From NCBI GenBank assembly GCA_030248215.1, contig JASANG010000524.1, positions 1 to 64,000 on the forward strand: a stretch of 64,000 nt of DNA, given 5' to 3'. The notes under the pieces are model-generated. The model had not been told where the DNA came from, did not search any database, and saw only the letters and a list, made by a program, of their open reading frames with translations. Position numbers and translations under genes: made by a program. This DNA is from Enoplolaimus lenunculus. Its lineage: Eukaryota > Nematoda > Enoplea > Enoplida > Thoracostomopsidae. Positions 1-20,154 of this stretch are shown one piece after another (position 1 is the first letter of the stretch; every line of letters starts with the position of its first letter).

Positions 1-812
1 TAATCATTACCGCACTAAAACATTGGCTATTTCTCGCAAAACTATAACTTACACACGTAATTCGGAATAAAATTAGCGAAACAAGTGAGTTAAGACTTAA
101 TTCTTGCTAGTTCTTGTACAATTATCATCCCAACACGCTGAAGTGTCTCAAACCTCTAACTAGGTAATTCAATGGTTTTTCAAAATTTTCGAACTTAGAA
201 AATCACATTGCCGGTTGCATTGCAATTATAGAAGGTTCGCGATTCTGTTCTCGAATAATCAACCTTAGTAAATACAGCTTTTTCAGGAAAGTATACGGTG
301 ATAGGGTGGAAGCATTCGTTCACCTGGAAGTTATTTTTAGTTTTACAGATATCTGGAAAGACACACGGAGTTGATTTGTTTCCGTGTCGCCAAAACTCGA
401 GTTCCGAAGAAAATGTTATTAGATTTTAAGAAACAGGGAAACCATTGTTTAATCAATCAAATTGATACTCGTAAGTATATTGCGTAGATAATAGACGGAA
501 CCACGATGTGAAAAAAATTTGGAAAACAAACGTGAATACAAAAATACAAAAATACACATCAAATACAATATGTTCTCCAGAGAGCTATGTTTGCCCGCTT
601 GTGCGAAAAACTGTCCAAAATACCTTGTGACTCATTTAATTTTTGTTTGAAAGCTATTCTACTCTTTGAATCTACGCTGTGTTTCGTATATTGTTATTAC
701 TTTTTTGAAAAACTACTCTCCAACGTTTTACAGTTTATTATTTTTAAAATTTGGCCATCAACATTTGATGATATCTTCCGGGTCGTCGGGCAGACCCATA
801 TGACTGGTGCTC
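1..812. other. AT-rich stretch, no gene recognised
   Basis: I see no exon with convincing splice signals, no family motif and no clear repeat ends. An open frame of 82 codons at 587-835 has low-complexity hydrophobic composition and resembles no family, so I do not call it. Confidence 0.5.
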
Positions 813-1840
813 TTAGAGCTTACCAACAGCCCTGAGGAAGTCGACAACACCACCAGGATCCTCATTCAACACAGCTAAGGTTGGGCTCATCCCCAAATGC
901 TGGAGCCGTTTTGTCGTCTGCTTCGGGCAAGTGAGCAGGAGATGCCTTGCGTCTTCGTTGTCTATTCCGCAGGCCGTGCGCACAGGTGAGTCCGCTAACC
1001 CGACGCGATGTATATGTGCTCGCAGAATCGAGGCATGTCCTTTGCACCGCAACTGGGACAGGACCTTGCTCTACAGGCGAGTGAGATTCAATTGCTTGTC
1101 CCTCTGCAGCGGCTTGGCCCGTGCATAGGCTTCCGCAAAATATTTGTCATGCTGCAGGGACTCATTCCACCGGTCTTTGGTGTTCATTTTCACCTGCCTC
1201 CGAATGACTGCTTTTGCGGTTGAGATGTCAACCTCCGTACCCGTTTGCGCGATGGTTGTTGCACGCTTCACCACCGCGTCTACATGTTCATTGCCCTCTA
1301 GTCCGGCATGCCCAAGAACCCATTGCATTGGTATGTGTGGGCCATTTTCTTCGGCGATTTCCTCCAACGCTGACCAGATGAAATTGCCACCTTTGAGTGG
1401 GAGCAGATTCGCACTTCCTTATACTAGATCGCATTTTCGTGGATCCATCTCAACGCTATTTGTAGCGCAATAAGTTCCGCACGGTAACTCGAGCAGAAGC
1501 GGCCTGCTGGGGCTTCGATCTATTCCCCAGTCTCTATGTACACTCCGCTCCCTCTGTATGCTACTCCGTTCCAGAACGATCCTTCGGTGCAGAAGAATAG
1601 GTCCGCGAGAAGTAGTTATGCAAGCGTAGCTTCGGCTGTTGCCTTGCGGACATCTGGGTCATCTGATCGTTTCGTAGCCATCTTTAGGTCTGGGTGGAAT
1701 TCGGCGTTGCATCCACTTCTCCACGGTACGACCTCGCCGTATACTATCAGCCGTTCTCGTGGTAGCTTGGCGAGCTCAGTTTGAGCTGTTACTTTCTCAC
1801 CGACTACCCTCCACAATGGTTCAAGTTTGTCTCTAGGTAA
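813..1840 (-). mobile_element. LINE fragment (I/R1/Jockey-like), 3' end with RNase H
   Basis: Reading on the - strand, a conceptual product in at least three frames matches the end of a non-LTR retrotransposon ORF2. About 1816-1616 has the post-RT segment (VVGEKVTAQTELAKLPRERL). 1367-1071 has the RNase H end with WVLGHAGLEGNEHVD, the usual W-x-P-GH-x-G-x-x-GNE-x-AD motif with L for P and V for A. 1052-813 has the C-terminal cysteine-rich tail (ACGIDNEDARHLLLTCP). Frame changes separate these parts and the 5' part with endonuclease and RT catalytic core is missing, so this is a dead 5'-truncated copy, as is common for LINEs. An RNase H domain limits it to clades such as I, R1, LOA or Jockey; I cannot choose among them. 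Confidence 0.9.
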
Positions 1841-4398
1841 ATTTTAGGCTTGTGAATAAGATAACTATATGTATGTAAGCATATACTCCAATTTTTGTGT
1901 TTGCATTGTTGCAGCAATTAGATTTAATTTATGAAAACTTATGAAAAATCAACGGAAAATCTAAACATCGCTTACTAAATAACAGAGTTGCATCCGGGGC
2001 CGGGTATTCGGTTATCCAGGGTATTTTCGCAGAAAATTTCCGGGCCGGGGTACGGGTTTTCGCTTTAATAAATTCCGGGTTCGTGTTCGGGACCGGGATT
2101 TTACAACAAATGATTCGGGGGTTCGGGTCTGGGTATTGCAAAAATACCCGGACAAAATACCCGGGATAAAATTAGCTTAGTGATTTTAACATCCCGCGCC
2201 TACATTCTGAGTAGTAATTGTATCGTACCTAAATTAGATAGATTAGTTGTAAAACCAACGCTAACTGTGTGAAATACATTAGAAACAAAACACTCCCCAC
2301 ATGTCTCTTACGACAACTATCGCATGTCGAATGTAAAAGCAAACTGCAGAACGAAAAAGTTGGTCAACAGGCTTCAGCTTTGAGTAATAAATAACCTACG
2401 CAGATATACTTGGGTAACGAATACGAATGCTTAATTAGGAATGGTTGGAATGGTCAGTTTCATTTTAAGTAAATAATTCGACATTTTACTTATGTTTAGT
2501 ATCTTTTGTCTAAGTCAATGATTGCTTGGTATATCACTCACTCAAAATTATTTAATGTAAACTCGTATCTAGTCAAACAGTCGTTCAACTACATATGAAC
2601 AGAAATTTTGAAAGCAATGCACCACAAAATGTGTAAATTTTTTTATATATCCATGTGATGTATGCTTGCCTTTGTACAAACGCTCTGACATATAGTCGAC
2701 ACCAGGTTGACGTCTTACCCCTTCTTTTCAACATTTATTGTATTCACATTAACAAAGCACTCGAGAAACTGTGCCACGCTGCGTGCGATAGGGGTAGACT
2801 GTTCACTAAAGGACGCGTAGCTTAGCGTGATAGTTCGAACCCACCCTACGACAGCTAGTATTCTTGCTTTATTCATGTAGCTTTTGGGTTAATCAGGGAA
2901 ACTGTTCCGTTCTCAAATCCGCCATTACTATAAAGCAGCAACAACAACAACAACATGTCAAACCCCCCAGACCCCCTAGCTATGTGGTTACGCACCACAA
3001 GCCAACGCAAATATATATTAAGTGGCCACGCAGGGCCCTGAGTACATTTACCTTGCGGACGCAGCCGCCATGCATCGATTTATAAGTTTCTGCACCGTTT
3101 AACAACGCCTATGTTGCGTAGTTACAAAATGCGGCTTATCTTTTTCGGAGTTTTTACCTAGCGCAGCGGAGTTGCGATTTTATTGGTTGTACGGAGTTGA
3201 TTTGTATAAGTGTTCCGAGAGACTTAGGCATTAAGGTATTAGAACGGAATCAGAGTCACGGTAGCTCAATGTGAGCACGGTGAAACAGGCATTACTCGGG
3301 AATCGTTACGCAAGCGCATAGCGCGTAGCCTTCGGGCAGTACCAGGGGAAAACCGGGGTTCTTGGGGAATGTGTTAACGGGGTTCTGGGGATTTTATTCG
3401 GAATTATTTGGGATTAGTCGATTCTAGCGGGGCTAGTTTCGGCTGGATTTACTTGGGATTTACTTGGGAATTTGTACGATTGACCGGAGTTACGGAGTAC
3501 GGAGTTTGTCACGTTCAGTTTGCATTTGTTTGTACGGTGTGAGCTTGTGACTTAGTGGAACAACAGGGTTAAGTGGATCGTAGTTGACGTGCGGAAAGCA
3601 CCTAAACAAAGGAACTTTCGGCCCTTTCGGAGAATAATGAGGTCGGCAGTTAAGCTTTATACTTGTCTAGTCATACTTGTGCTTTACTCGTATAGCTTTA
3701 TCACGGTGCTGGGGGGAATAAAAGGGAAAACGACTGGATTTATTGAATCAGAGCGATATAAGCGTCATTGGAAACGGACCTGAAACGCGGAGTTGGTGGT
3801 TTCACTGAGCACTCGAAATGACGAACTATACGTTGTTTAATTATCTTAAAAATTAGGATCACGTTCAGTTTTTAAGTAATAAAATTTCCGGGCCCGAGCC
3901 TGCCCGGAACATAAACCGGGTCCCGGTCCGGGTCTGCATTCCTAAGAATTCCGGGTCTTAGCGGCATGCGTTACTTGGTTGTAGTTGCCCTACTACTGGT
4001 GAAAATTAGTTAGTCATGGCTTTTACTTTTAATAGTATTTGGACATTATTGCGCGACAATAAGTTACCTTGATGAAAGTTTTATATTAGTGAGTTCTTTC
4101 GTGATAGTTCAAGATTCGTTCCAGTTGAAAATTATTACTACTTTTAGGGTTTCCCGATAAATTGGCTGAAACCTTGGGATTTCACCTGATCCTACGTTTT
4201 CTACTACTTTATGCCATCGTGTCGAAAGATAGCATTTCGTCATAACCTGCCGGTTTATAGCAGACACTGCTTCGATAAGTATTACGTTTAGCAATAACTA
4301 CCACGCTGTTTAATCAGTCTTCACACAAATTTCATGAACCTTTGGGTAACCTTTTCCGCTCGCTACTAAAGTCATGTTTCACTGAAAATGATTTTTTG
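1841..4398. other. Intergenic, with CCCGG-rich repeats, no gene recognised
   Basis: Two patches rich in CCGGG words stand out from the AT-rich background (about 1985-2170 and 3880-3970). The first has inverted ends built from GGGTATT and AATACCC words, which suggests decayed inverted-repeat elements. A short CAA/CAG run lies at 2938-2955. 3330-3520 is unusually rich in GGGG words. The 64-codon frame at 3589-3783 has no family match and no splice context, so I leave it uncalled. Confidence 0.4.
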
Positions 4399-4494
4399 CA
4401 GCTTAAAATGAGGCGCATTCTTACGAGGTTTAGAACCCATACCCGTAACTGACAGATTCTCAGCCCAGCGCGCTAACACTGCGCTACCTAGCTT
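4399..4494 (-). mobile_element. tRNA-derived SINE, family A, copy 1
   Basis: On the - strand a tRNA-like head has an A-box-like TAGCGCAGTGTTAGCGCGC and a B-box-like GGTTCTAAACC, followed by a tail CGTAAGAATGCGCCTCATTT. The tail is shared with the copy at 5205-5303. Cloverleaf pairing of the acceptor ends is poor, so it is a SINE head rather than a tRNA gene. Confidence 0.7.
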
Positions 4495-4817
4495 TTTGTC
4501 ATTTACAATTCTTGAAAGAATTTAAAAACTAGCTAAGTATATTCTGGTCTTAAGCGGCAAACCTTCTGTAGACTTCAAACGACTTGGGCAATTGGAAGTT
4601 AAAATATGGTAACTGCCAACTGGCAGTATCGAAATTTAATAAATAGTACTGAACAGAACGTATTCACAGCTTCATCGAAATTTCAATTGCAAATGTGAAA
4701 AGCACCTGAGTGGCAAAATTTCTTTTTCGTTTATTGTTTTTATATTTTGAATCAAAAATGCAGAAAAAACGTATCTGTATTACAATCTGTTGAACATTGT
4801 TAGCCATTTTTAGCTGG

Positions 4818-5004
4818 GCGGTCAACAATGGCGCATCCATGGAGGGCCAACCCGGCCGTGCCCCCCAACCAACAGCATCTCGACAAAAATTATATAACAA
4901 TTTTATGGCAATAGTTCGTGGTTTATGTGGGTGAAAAAATAAGTTTATTACTTGTAAAATTTTGGCCCCCCTTTTGAAATCCTGGATCTGTTACTGGCGG
5001 TCAA
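4818..5004. mobile_element. hAT-type MITE with exact 8-bp target duplication
   Basis: The element body is 4826-4996 (171 bp). It starts CAATGGCGCATCCATGG and ends CCTGGATCTGTTACTG, imperfect inverted repeats of the hAT type (CARTGGCGGATCCA). The 8-bp sequence GCGGTCAA directly flanks both ends (4818-4825 and 4997-5004), the target-site length of hAT transposons. It has no coding capacity. A second copy is at 27094-27470 and a third, more diverged, at 35065-35694, both carrying later insertions. This copy shows the uninserted form. Confidence 0.88.
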
Positions 5005-5204
5005 TAATTTTGTAGTAAATTCTTTTTATCCTGGTAAAATATTTTTGATACCAAAAGATACTAAGCTAGATTAGTAAACGATAATTATATTAGTAATAAT
5101 TAGTAATTGTTTTGTATATTTAAAATTGTCATTTGCCTTTTTGACTTACGATTTTGTACAGCTACGGTGTAGCTATTTGGCTTGAAGTATGTATATTCCT
5201 TCTT

Positions 5205-5303
5205 CCAGCTGAAAATGAATGGCGTTCTTACGAGGTTTCGAATTCATGATCCTTGGCCGACAGATTCTCAATACAGCGCTCTACCACTAAGCCACGCCGC
5301 CTC
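5205..5303 (-). mobile_element. tRNA-derived SINE, family A, copy 2
   Basis: On the - strand the head reads GGCGTGGCTTAGTGGTAGAG (a good A box), then a B-box region GAATTCGAAACC, then the same CGTAAGAACGCCATTCATTT tail as the copy at 4399-4494. The tail lies at the low-coordinate end on the + strand. Confidence 0.75.
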
Positions 5304-5670
5304 ACAATGCACTGTTGTGTTTTTCTGTTTTTATGCAGCCTGTTGACAAAAATCATGTGTAAACTAAATATGCGGCTCCGGCATTTTTGGTATCCGGTGT
5401 GAACGTAGGATGTGTTAATAGCCTTGGTTTCAGGACATGACATCGTCGGTTCCAGCGAATCTGAATTGGGACCGAACGGAAGGACATTCTATTCTCCACG
5501 GAATTCGATGTAGGCTTAGCTCTAGATTCGCGAAGGCTCAATCAACGCGGTGTAAGCATGTGAGACATGCTTGTCCGTTAGTGCACTTGCAACATAGTGC
5601 AGTACACTGTATGTATGCTAGCTGGCAGCATACGGTCGACACATTTAGTCGACGAAAAATGCAGTTGCAG

Positions 5671-5750
5671 AGGCGGGCTACGTTGCGTAGTGGTAGAGTG
5701 CTCGCTTGAAGATCCATAGGCTGAGAGTTCGATCCCCGCTCTAGCACGCT
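5671..5750 (+). mobile_element. tRNA-derived SINE, family B, copy 1
   Basis: The A-box-like TGCGTAGTGGTAGAGTGC and the strong B box GAGTTCGATCCCC are spaced as in a tRNA. The 5' and 3' acceptor halves (GGGCTAC and CTCTAGC) do not pair well, and the sequence continues into a non-tRNA tail (TTTTCCAGCTG) shared with the next copy. I therefore call a SINE head, not a tRNA gene. Confidence 0.7.
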
Positions 5751-6032
5751 TTTCCAGCTGCTTATTAGAAGGTCTGATGTCCCTCAGTTCCAACCTAGAC
5801 TGACATGGGGGCCACGCCGTGAGCGCAATGGCAAATTGCCGCGCTATGAGCACGGTATCCAGGCGAAAATAAGATGGACGGTCAAGGGACGACCTTGTTG
5901 AAAATAAGGGCATGTATGCATGTGAGACATGCTTGTCGGTTATGTGCACATGTAATATAGTGCATTGCACTGTATGTATGCTAGCTGGCACCATACGGTC
6001 GACACATATAGTCCACGAAAAATGTAGTTGAA

Positions 6033-6112
6033 GAGGCGGGCTACGCGGCGCAGTGGTAGAGTGATCGCTTAAGGATCCATAGGCTGAGAGTTCGATCCCC
6101 GCTCTAGCCAGC
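6033..6112 (+). mobile_element. tRNA-derived SINE, family B, copy 2
   Basis: Second copy, with A box GGCGCAGTGGTAGAGTG and B box GAGTTCGATCCCC, then the shared tail TTTTCCAGCTG. It sits one 362-bp period after copy 1, so the pair probably arose by tandem duplication and not by two separate insertions. Confidence 0.7.
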
Positions 6113-7667
6113 TTTTCCAGCTGTTTAATAAATGGTTGATGTCCTTCAGTTCCAACCTAAACTGACACGCGGCGCGGAATAATTCTTTACTGGCAAGTTG
6201 CAGGACAATTATACAAAACAACATACAAATTTGCTCGTATTGCTTGTCGGATTTTCAAGTTATACAGCTTGCGTGTGTTTCAGATCTATGATGTTAGCGT
6301 ACTTCCCTTCACCAACGGCACGGCCGGTTTTCAAGATTTGCTATGAAACGTATGTTACAAAGGAACACAGATGTACTTATACAGAAGCAAGTTATATCAA
6401 AACAGTGTATTGGTGGTTATTACCGATTCTCTCAGTTACTTGCTGATCTAAGCCTAAGTTCTAGATGCAATCCGGCCACAATTTCTAACGTAGTGTCTAA
6501 ATCCATGAGATGTTGCGCAAAGGCACATTTTCATCAACAAACCAGAGAAGACCATTTGCATCATTGTCTGGAATGTTGCTGGAGCGTTAGCTAATCCGAA
6601 GAGAATTACTTTAAATTTGTATAAGCCCTCGTAGCAGATGAACGTGGTTTTTTCGATATCTCGTTCATCCATGTGTATCTGCCAGCATCCAGATAGTAAG
6701 TCAATTGTAGTGAAGTATTTTGAATCCCGTAGGGCGCCGATAGTTTCTTCAATCCGCGGAAGCAGAAAGCTATCTTTTTTAGTAACATCGTTCACTTGGC
6801 GGTAGTCAATACAAAATCTTAACTCACCGTTTTTCTTTTTAACAATGATTTAAATTGTCTTAACTGTTCTTTAAAATCATTTGAATCTTATTTTACGCCT
6901 TCAGGTATACATAGGTATATCTTTCATATCTGATACCTGTTCTAACAACCATTCCGTGAAGTTTTGCAGTTGTGCTTTCTGTTCAGTATCTGAAGCTGCT
7001 ACTGTGTTTACATTGTTTTGTTCTGAAATTACATTTAAACTAGGTATTGGTAATTTCTCTGCGATTTCTAATGCCGTAATATTTTTATTTGCGTTGTCCT
7101 TGTTGAAAATTTTATGTGTAACTTCTGCTGTTTCTGCCTGTGCTACCTTGTGTATCCTTAGCCAAATGTACAGATTTTTCCGACATGACACAGGTATTAG
7201 GACTTCGTTGTCTTTATTCCGCATAACCATGGGCGGAATCATTACAGAATCTACCGAAATCTCATCTGTTATTTGCGGTTCGATATATAATTGTTCTGTT
7301 AAATGTTCCGATTCTGTGATCGTGCATGGTACCCATGTAGTTGTCGATGCAGGTATATCTAACGAAACTGCAATTCATCATATTCTGGTTGTTGTCATTA
7401 TTGGCTATATTGCGTATTATTTGGTTGTTTTCTGTTGATTACAAGTGTTTATAGTCGTTGTCTTTATAAATCAACAGTTTTGTTGCTTTTCTCTCAGAAT
7501 CATCTAACGCATCTGTATATTTACCAATTTCAATTTGTGTGTTTTCCATTTTTGTATCCGCAGGTCTTTGTGTTTCATATTGGGGACGTAATCGTATGTA
7601 ATATTCCCTTTTTAATATTGTTATAATTGATTACTATCACGAATTCTGATGAAACATTATCACCTAT

Positions 7668-8423
7668 CTGGCTTCTCCACAGCTTGAAAATTTCCGCCGG
7701 GGGGCGTTTCCTGGGGGGCAGCTGATTTTGCTGGGGGGCAGGCTTAAAATTTTGCAAACCGACTTTTTGAACCATTTTTTCATTCTAGGCCGTGTTTCCA
7801 ACTCAACTTAAGATTACTCATAACTCAACATGACAAAAATTTCTGGGAAATGCTAATAACAATAATTTTAACTAATATTACGTATATACTGACAACTTAA
7901 CCAGAAGTTGAAAGAAGCACAATTATATAAAATATAGATAATCTATAATTGAAACTGTGATTAATATATATTTTGTATATTAGTCACAGCTTCAGTTTAT
8001 CATAAGGCTCAGGCGGGTTGAACTTGCTGCTGCAAGGTACTTTCGAATGCTGTATGCCCTGAAACGGTCTTTATATAATTGTGCTTTTTTCAGTTCATTA
8101 TTGAATTGTATTAGTTACTACTGGTATTTGTAACGCTATTAAAAATTATGAGTACTCAGCGTAATGTAAAATCATATTTTGCCGAATGTCCGCCTCAAAA
8201 GAAGTCCAGGTCTTTACGTTTTAACATTGAAAATTTTTAACCTAGAAAAGAGAAAAGTCCTGGGGGCCCCAAGCAAAAAATTTGCTGGAGGGCAATTTGC
8301 TGGGGGCGGCCGAAAATTCGCCGGGGGCCTTTCCTGGGGGCGGCAAAATTTACGCCGGGGGGAAAATGAAAATTTTGAAAAGTGCGTGCCCCCCCGCCCC
8401 CCCCCCCGCTGTGGAGAAGCCAG
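7668..8423. mobile_element. Inverted-repeat DNA element with G-rich islands, 5-bp target duplication
   Basis: The ends are exact inverted repeats: CTGGCTTCTCCACAGC at 7668-7683 and its complement at 8408-8423. CCTAT flanks both sides (7663-7667 and 8424-8428), a 5-bp target duplication. The length is 756 bp and it has no recognisable coding capacity. Both ends carry directly oriented runs such as CGCCGGGGGG and TTTCCTGGGGG on the + strand, and the right end has C runs. It sits in the gypsy fossil, so it is younger. The superfamily is unknown to me. Confidence 0.85.
7910..8095. repeat. Short inverted repeat inside the 7668-8423 element
   Basis: AAGAAGCACAATTATATAAA near 7911 is inverted at 8072-8093 (TTTATATAATTGTGCTTTTT). 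A further internal pair (GAAACTGTGATTAATATA and TATTAGTCACAGCTTCAG) makes this stretch partly palindromic. It may be a smaller MITE nested in the larger element, or simply its core. Confidence 0.55.
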
Positions 8424-10386
8424 CCTATAGCTAAAGCTCACTATAATGCAGGTGCAGTATCTATGGTAACGGTTTTTGGACTGTTCCTACTGTTGTGGGA
8501 AAATTCATACATCCAAATATTTCTTGTCATGATGTACCATCATATGTTTTACATTTTAGATGATTTGTAACGTCTAACGAAATAGATGAGAAAAATTTCT
8601 GGTATATACCAGCGTGCATCTTACTGATATCAGCACTAGTATCTATTGCTCCCGTTTATAGGTATTCTTGTATATCTATTTCTATGTACATACCTTTCGG
8701 TTTTGTAACATAGAGTTCAATGTGAGGGAGCCAGAATTACTTTCGGTTACCAAATTAATATTCATTATCGGCTTTTCAAGTAACTTCCGTATTCTCGTGT
8801 CTTGTGGTACATCAGCTTTAGGCATTTTCAAGTTTGGGGTAATACCGGCGCTTGTTATGTGATTTGCCTGTTATTTGCTGTTCTGATGCAGATTGGTTTA
8901 ATCCACCTGTTGTGGTATTGCTGTTTTTGGCTGTTATTAGTTTCGCGACGTGGTCTGAAGAAACATTCTTCTGCCTTATGGTTTGTTTTCTTGCAGTGAA
9001 CACAGGGGACAGCAATATTCTGCTTTGATTTTGATGTCCCCCCTTGATCGCCTTGCCTTCCTTAGGTCTGTAACCAGATGGCTCACAGTAAAAGAATAGT
9101 CCGGCTCTACGTAGCCGTTGTATTTCTTCTTCTATTTTTCGGGTCTCGGTCCCCGTGACCGTTGTGTTGTGTTTGCTGTATTACTGTTTACGTTGTTGTA
9201 ATTAGAATTCGATTTGGAATTCGTAAACGTGCGCGATTTTCCATTCCGGTTTTCGGATTTATCCGAATTTTGAGGGATTGATAGAATCCCTTCAACTTCT
9301 AATTGTCGTTGCAACTTCATTGCACGGATACGTAGTTCAGTGAATGATTCGATCATTCCCAACTGTAGGCGTTCTTTTACGCCTGTCACAGAATTTTTAA
9401 TAAAAGTTTGGCACAGTAGAATCAAAAATTCAAAGTCATTCTGTGAAAGAGGAAATTCATCCCTAGTAATTCAAGATAAGTTTTCGCATTATTTCGGAAA
9501 CATCCTTTCAGAAGTCTAAGTTTTTTTTCTTCCGAATGAATTTTTGATGTTTGCAATATTCTGTTGAATTTACGTAGGAAAACGTTAGGCGGTTTTACCG
9601 TCATACGGTTGTACCGTAGGAATTTCATCAGGCATGTTAATTACATTTGGTGCATGTTTCTTCGGTCAAGTATACATCTGGACTTGTGAGTCGATTCCGT
9701 GTTCTGTACTGATTTTGATGCGGACATGTTCGTATGTTTTTGTGTAATGCAGTCAATAGCCGTTTTTGTGGAATTGATACGTACTACTTGTTGGATTTCC
9801 TGTGTTTTGCACAACTGGTTTGGATTGCACCGATGGTGCTACTGTATCAACACTGTGTTGCAGGATATAATTGCCCAGATGCACCTGGTAATTGTAAATT
9901 TGTTGTAGAATTTTGAGTTCGTTTTGTTTCCCACTGCTTCGGTTATGAACGGGGGATTCTGCTAGTTCAGTTACTAGTCTTTATTGTGTTTTCCGTACCA
10001 TACTCTAGGTAACTCTTATGGTTTGTGCCTTTTTACCGATAACCGAACATGTGTTTGTTTTAAGGGCATTTCGAATGCGCTGATAATAGGAGATAAAAAA
10101 TTTTCGTTTCGTAGTCGATCCCTGTGAAACTCGCCGTTTTCCGTTAGCAATCATCAACCATTGTGGTCACCATGTCGGATTTTCAAGTTCTACGGCTTGC
10201 GTGTGTTTCGGATCTATGATGTTAGCGTACTCATCTTTCATTGAAACGTATTTTACAAAAGAACACAGATGTACTTATACAGAAACAAAGTTATACCGTG
10301 TATTGGCGGTTATTACCGATTCTCTCAGTTACTTGCTGATCTAAGCCTAAGTTCTTGATACAATCCGGCAACAATTTCTAACGTAG

Positions 10387-11306
10387 TACTGATTTAGGGT
10401 TTTTATACCGTTGGTTTATGATATGTAAGCTCTGAACACCAAGTTCAGAACCTAAATTAATGATGAAAGCCAAATAAATTCGCAACAATACAAAATACTG
10501 TAAAGCTATATTTCCTAATTATCCGAAAACTGTCAAATATCAAATTCTGAGTCCAAAGCTGATTATTATGTGAAGCGGGCTACTCGCCCTCATGTATACC
10601 TATTTTGCATTAATTTGTACAAGTATTTATGTTTATTTCCGTCTTTATTTTCGTTTCTTTTTCGTTTGTTTGTTTTCGTTGTTGTTTCCTGATTCTTTCT
10701 TTCTTGCCCGTTCGCAGCCATTTTATTCCTAGCTGTGTCGTTATTACCATATACCACATTGCTTAGCTGGATAAAGCCTAAAAGCATTTAAATTTAAGAT
10801 TGAAATTGAATTTGGGAAAGTGGGAACGAAGTCTCTCCCTAAACTCCGTGCAACAGTCGCTTTCAACGTTGCCTCTTACTTTTTTAACGTGTATATATCT
10901 TGACTTTTTCGTGAATTTTGGCGTCTGCATGCGTATGTGCTTTGTAACCGTACACAAGCATCTTGATTTTGCGACGTACAGCATTAGTATGAACCTTTTA
11001 GTGTATATTCCGCCAAACCGCATGTCATTCAGCAGTTTATGAAAACTATGAAAAGTTAACATCCGACTGTTCCACATGATTTTTAGAAACTCCTTTAGAT
11101 AAGTAGCTCCTTGAGCCCAATTATATCCGTTTCTTATTCCTTTCCAGGCAATTATATACTTATTTATTTTTATTTGGGGTACATAATATATATTTAACAA
11201 CTGCGCCTGCGACAACGAAGTGTTTGATATTCTGTATGCTTTTTCGACGCTGCGTCTCTTAAATTGGAACTTGTTAGCTTTTAGCAAACCGTAACCAAGG
11301 TTCACA
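10387..11306. other. Upstream region of the EHD gene, nothing specific seen
   Basis: This stretch separates the gypsy fossil from the EHD start codon. I found no TATA box at a convincing distance, no repeat ends and no exon. A 199-codon open frame on the - strand at 10778-11377 overlaps the EHD first exon and has no family features, so it is a shadow. The EHD promoter and 5' UTR must lie here or further up. Confidence 0.4.
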
Positions 11307-19451
<8,145 letters not shown>

Positions 19452-20154
19452 AATTTAGTTCAAGTATAGTGGGAGATTTTAAGGTTTATTAAAAATTTAA
19501 ATTTATTTTGATCCAAATTTTTAAATGTATTTTTAATATTTTTAAATTGGAAATTATATGTTTTAACTTATTTAGTTTGACAGATTAAATTTTGTGTTTG
19601 TAGAAATTTCAAAGATGTTTTGTTTATAATTTCAAATACCGACAGTAGCTTCACATTACAGTCAACGACAAGCTGGATAAGTTGCTTCGTATTAATATTG
19701 TACTCTCTGTGAACAATCACTTGAACATTATCAAAAGTTATGTATTTATTTATTTGTTTGAATTTCCGTTGAACCAAATGCATTGTTGAATTTTCGGTTA
19801 ATTAAATGTGTTCCACTCAGGTACGTATATATGTCAAAATTAAACCAGATCAGTATTGGGTGATGATAGTAATTGCACAATTCGATAGATAAACAACGCA
19901 AAGGATACCTAACCAAACTAACATGGTGGTATTACTAGAATTATTGTCGGAAATAGAATATAGCTCGCTTATAACTGCCACAAAGCTCAAATATTGGGTT
20001 TATTGTAGTAATGGTTGCCGGCACAGCTTAGTTTTGTTAACGCGACTAAGAGTCACTGATGTTTTAATACTTCACGGTTTATTGCATCTAATGTTTTCAG
20101 CATAAATGTAGTTTTAGCCATAGGCAGATGTCTGCTCACACCCTGATTGCATGT
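19452..20154. other. EHD 3' flank, nothing further recognised
   Basis: AT-rich sequence follows the EHD stop codon, with ATTAAA about 40 bp downstream. I see no other exon or repeat end. Confidence 0.4.

Larger units (their letters stand above)
5557..6172 (+). repeat. Composite direct repeat, period 362 bp, holding SINE-like heads
   Basis: A segment starting CATGTGAGACATGCTTGTC at 5557 recurs at 5919. About 250 bp of each unit align well, including the tract with CTGTATGTATGCTAGCTGGC, CATACGGTCGACACAT, and a tRNA-like head further on. The first unit has about 110 extra bases after the shared part. This looks like a tandem duplication of a composite that already contained a SINE head. Confidence 0.75.
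6246..10386 (-). mobile_element. Ty3/gypsy LTR retrotransposon fossil (broken)
   Basis: Direct terminal repeats of about 210-250 bp bound it: 6246-6494 and 10174-10386 share tracts such as GCTTGCGTGTGTTTC, ATCTATGATGTTAGCGTAC and TTACTTGCTGATCTAAGCC. Between them on the - strand lie a gag-like region (about 9628-9132), a CCHC zinc-knuckle-like motif near 9005-8945, a protease/RT linking region (about 7242-6901) and a gypsy reverse transcriptase start (about 6795-6500, with YFTTIDLLSGCWQI). No integrase was recognised. It is broken in many places. The two terminal repeats differ at scattered sites, so the insertion looks old. A separate inverted-repeat element at 7668-8423 lies inside it. Confidence 0.88.

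Noticed and set aside
5671-6112. tRNA genes
   Set aside because: A and B boxes are good, but the acceptor halves do not pair and both copies run into a shared non-tRNA tail, so they are SINE heads.
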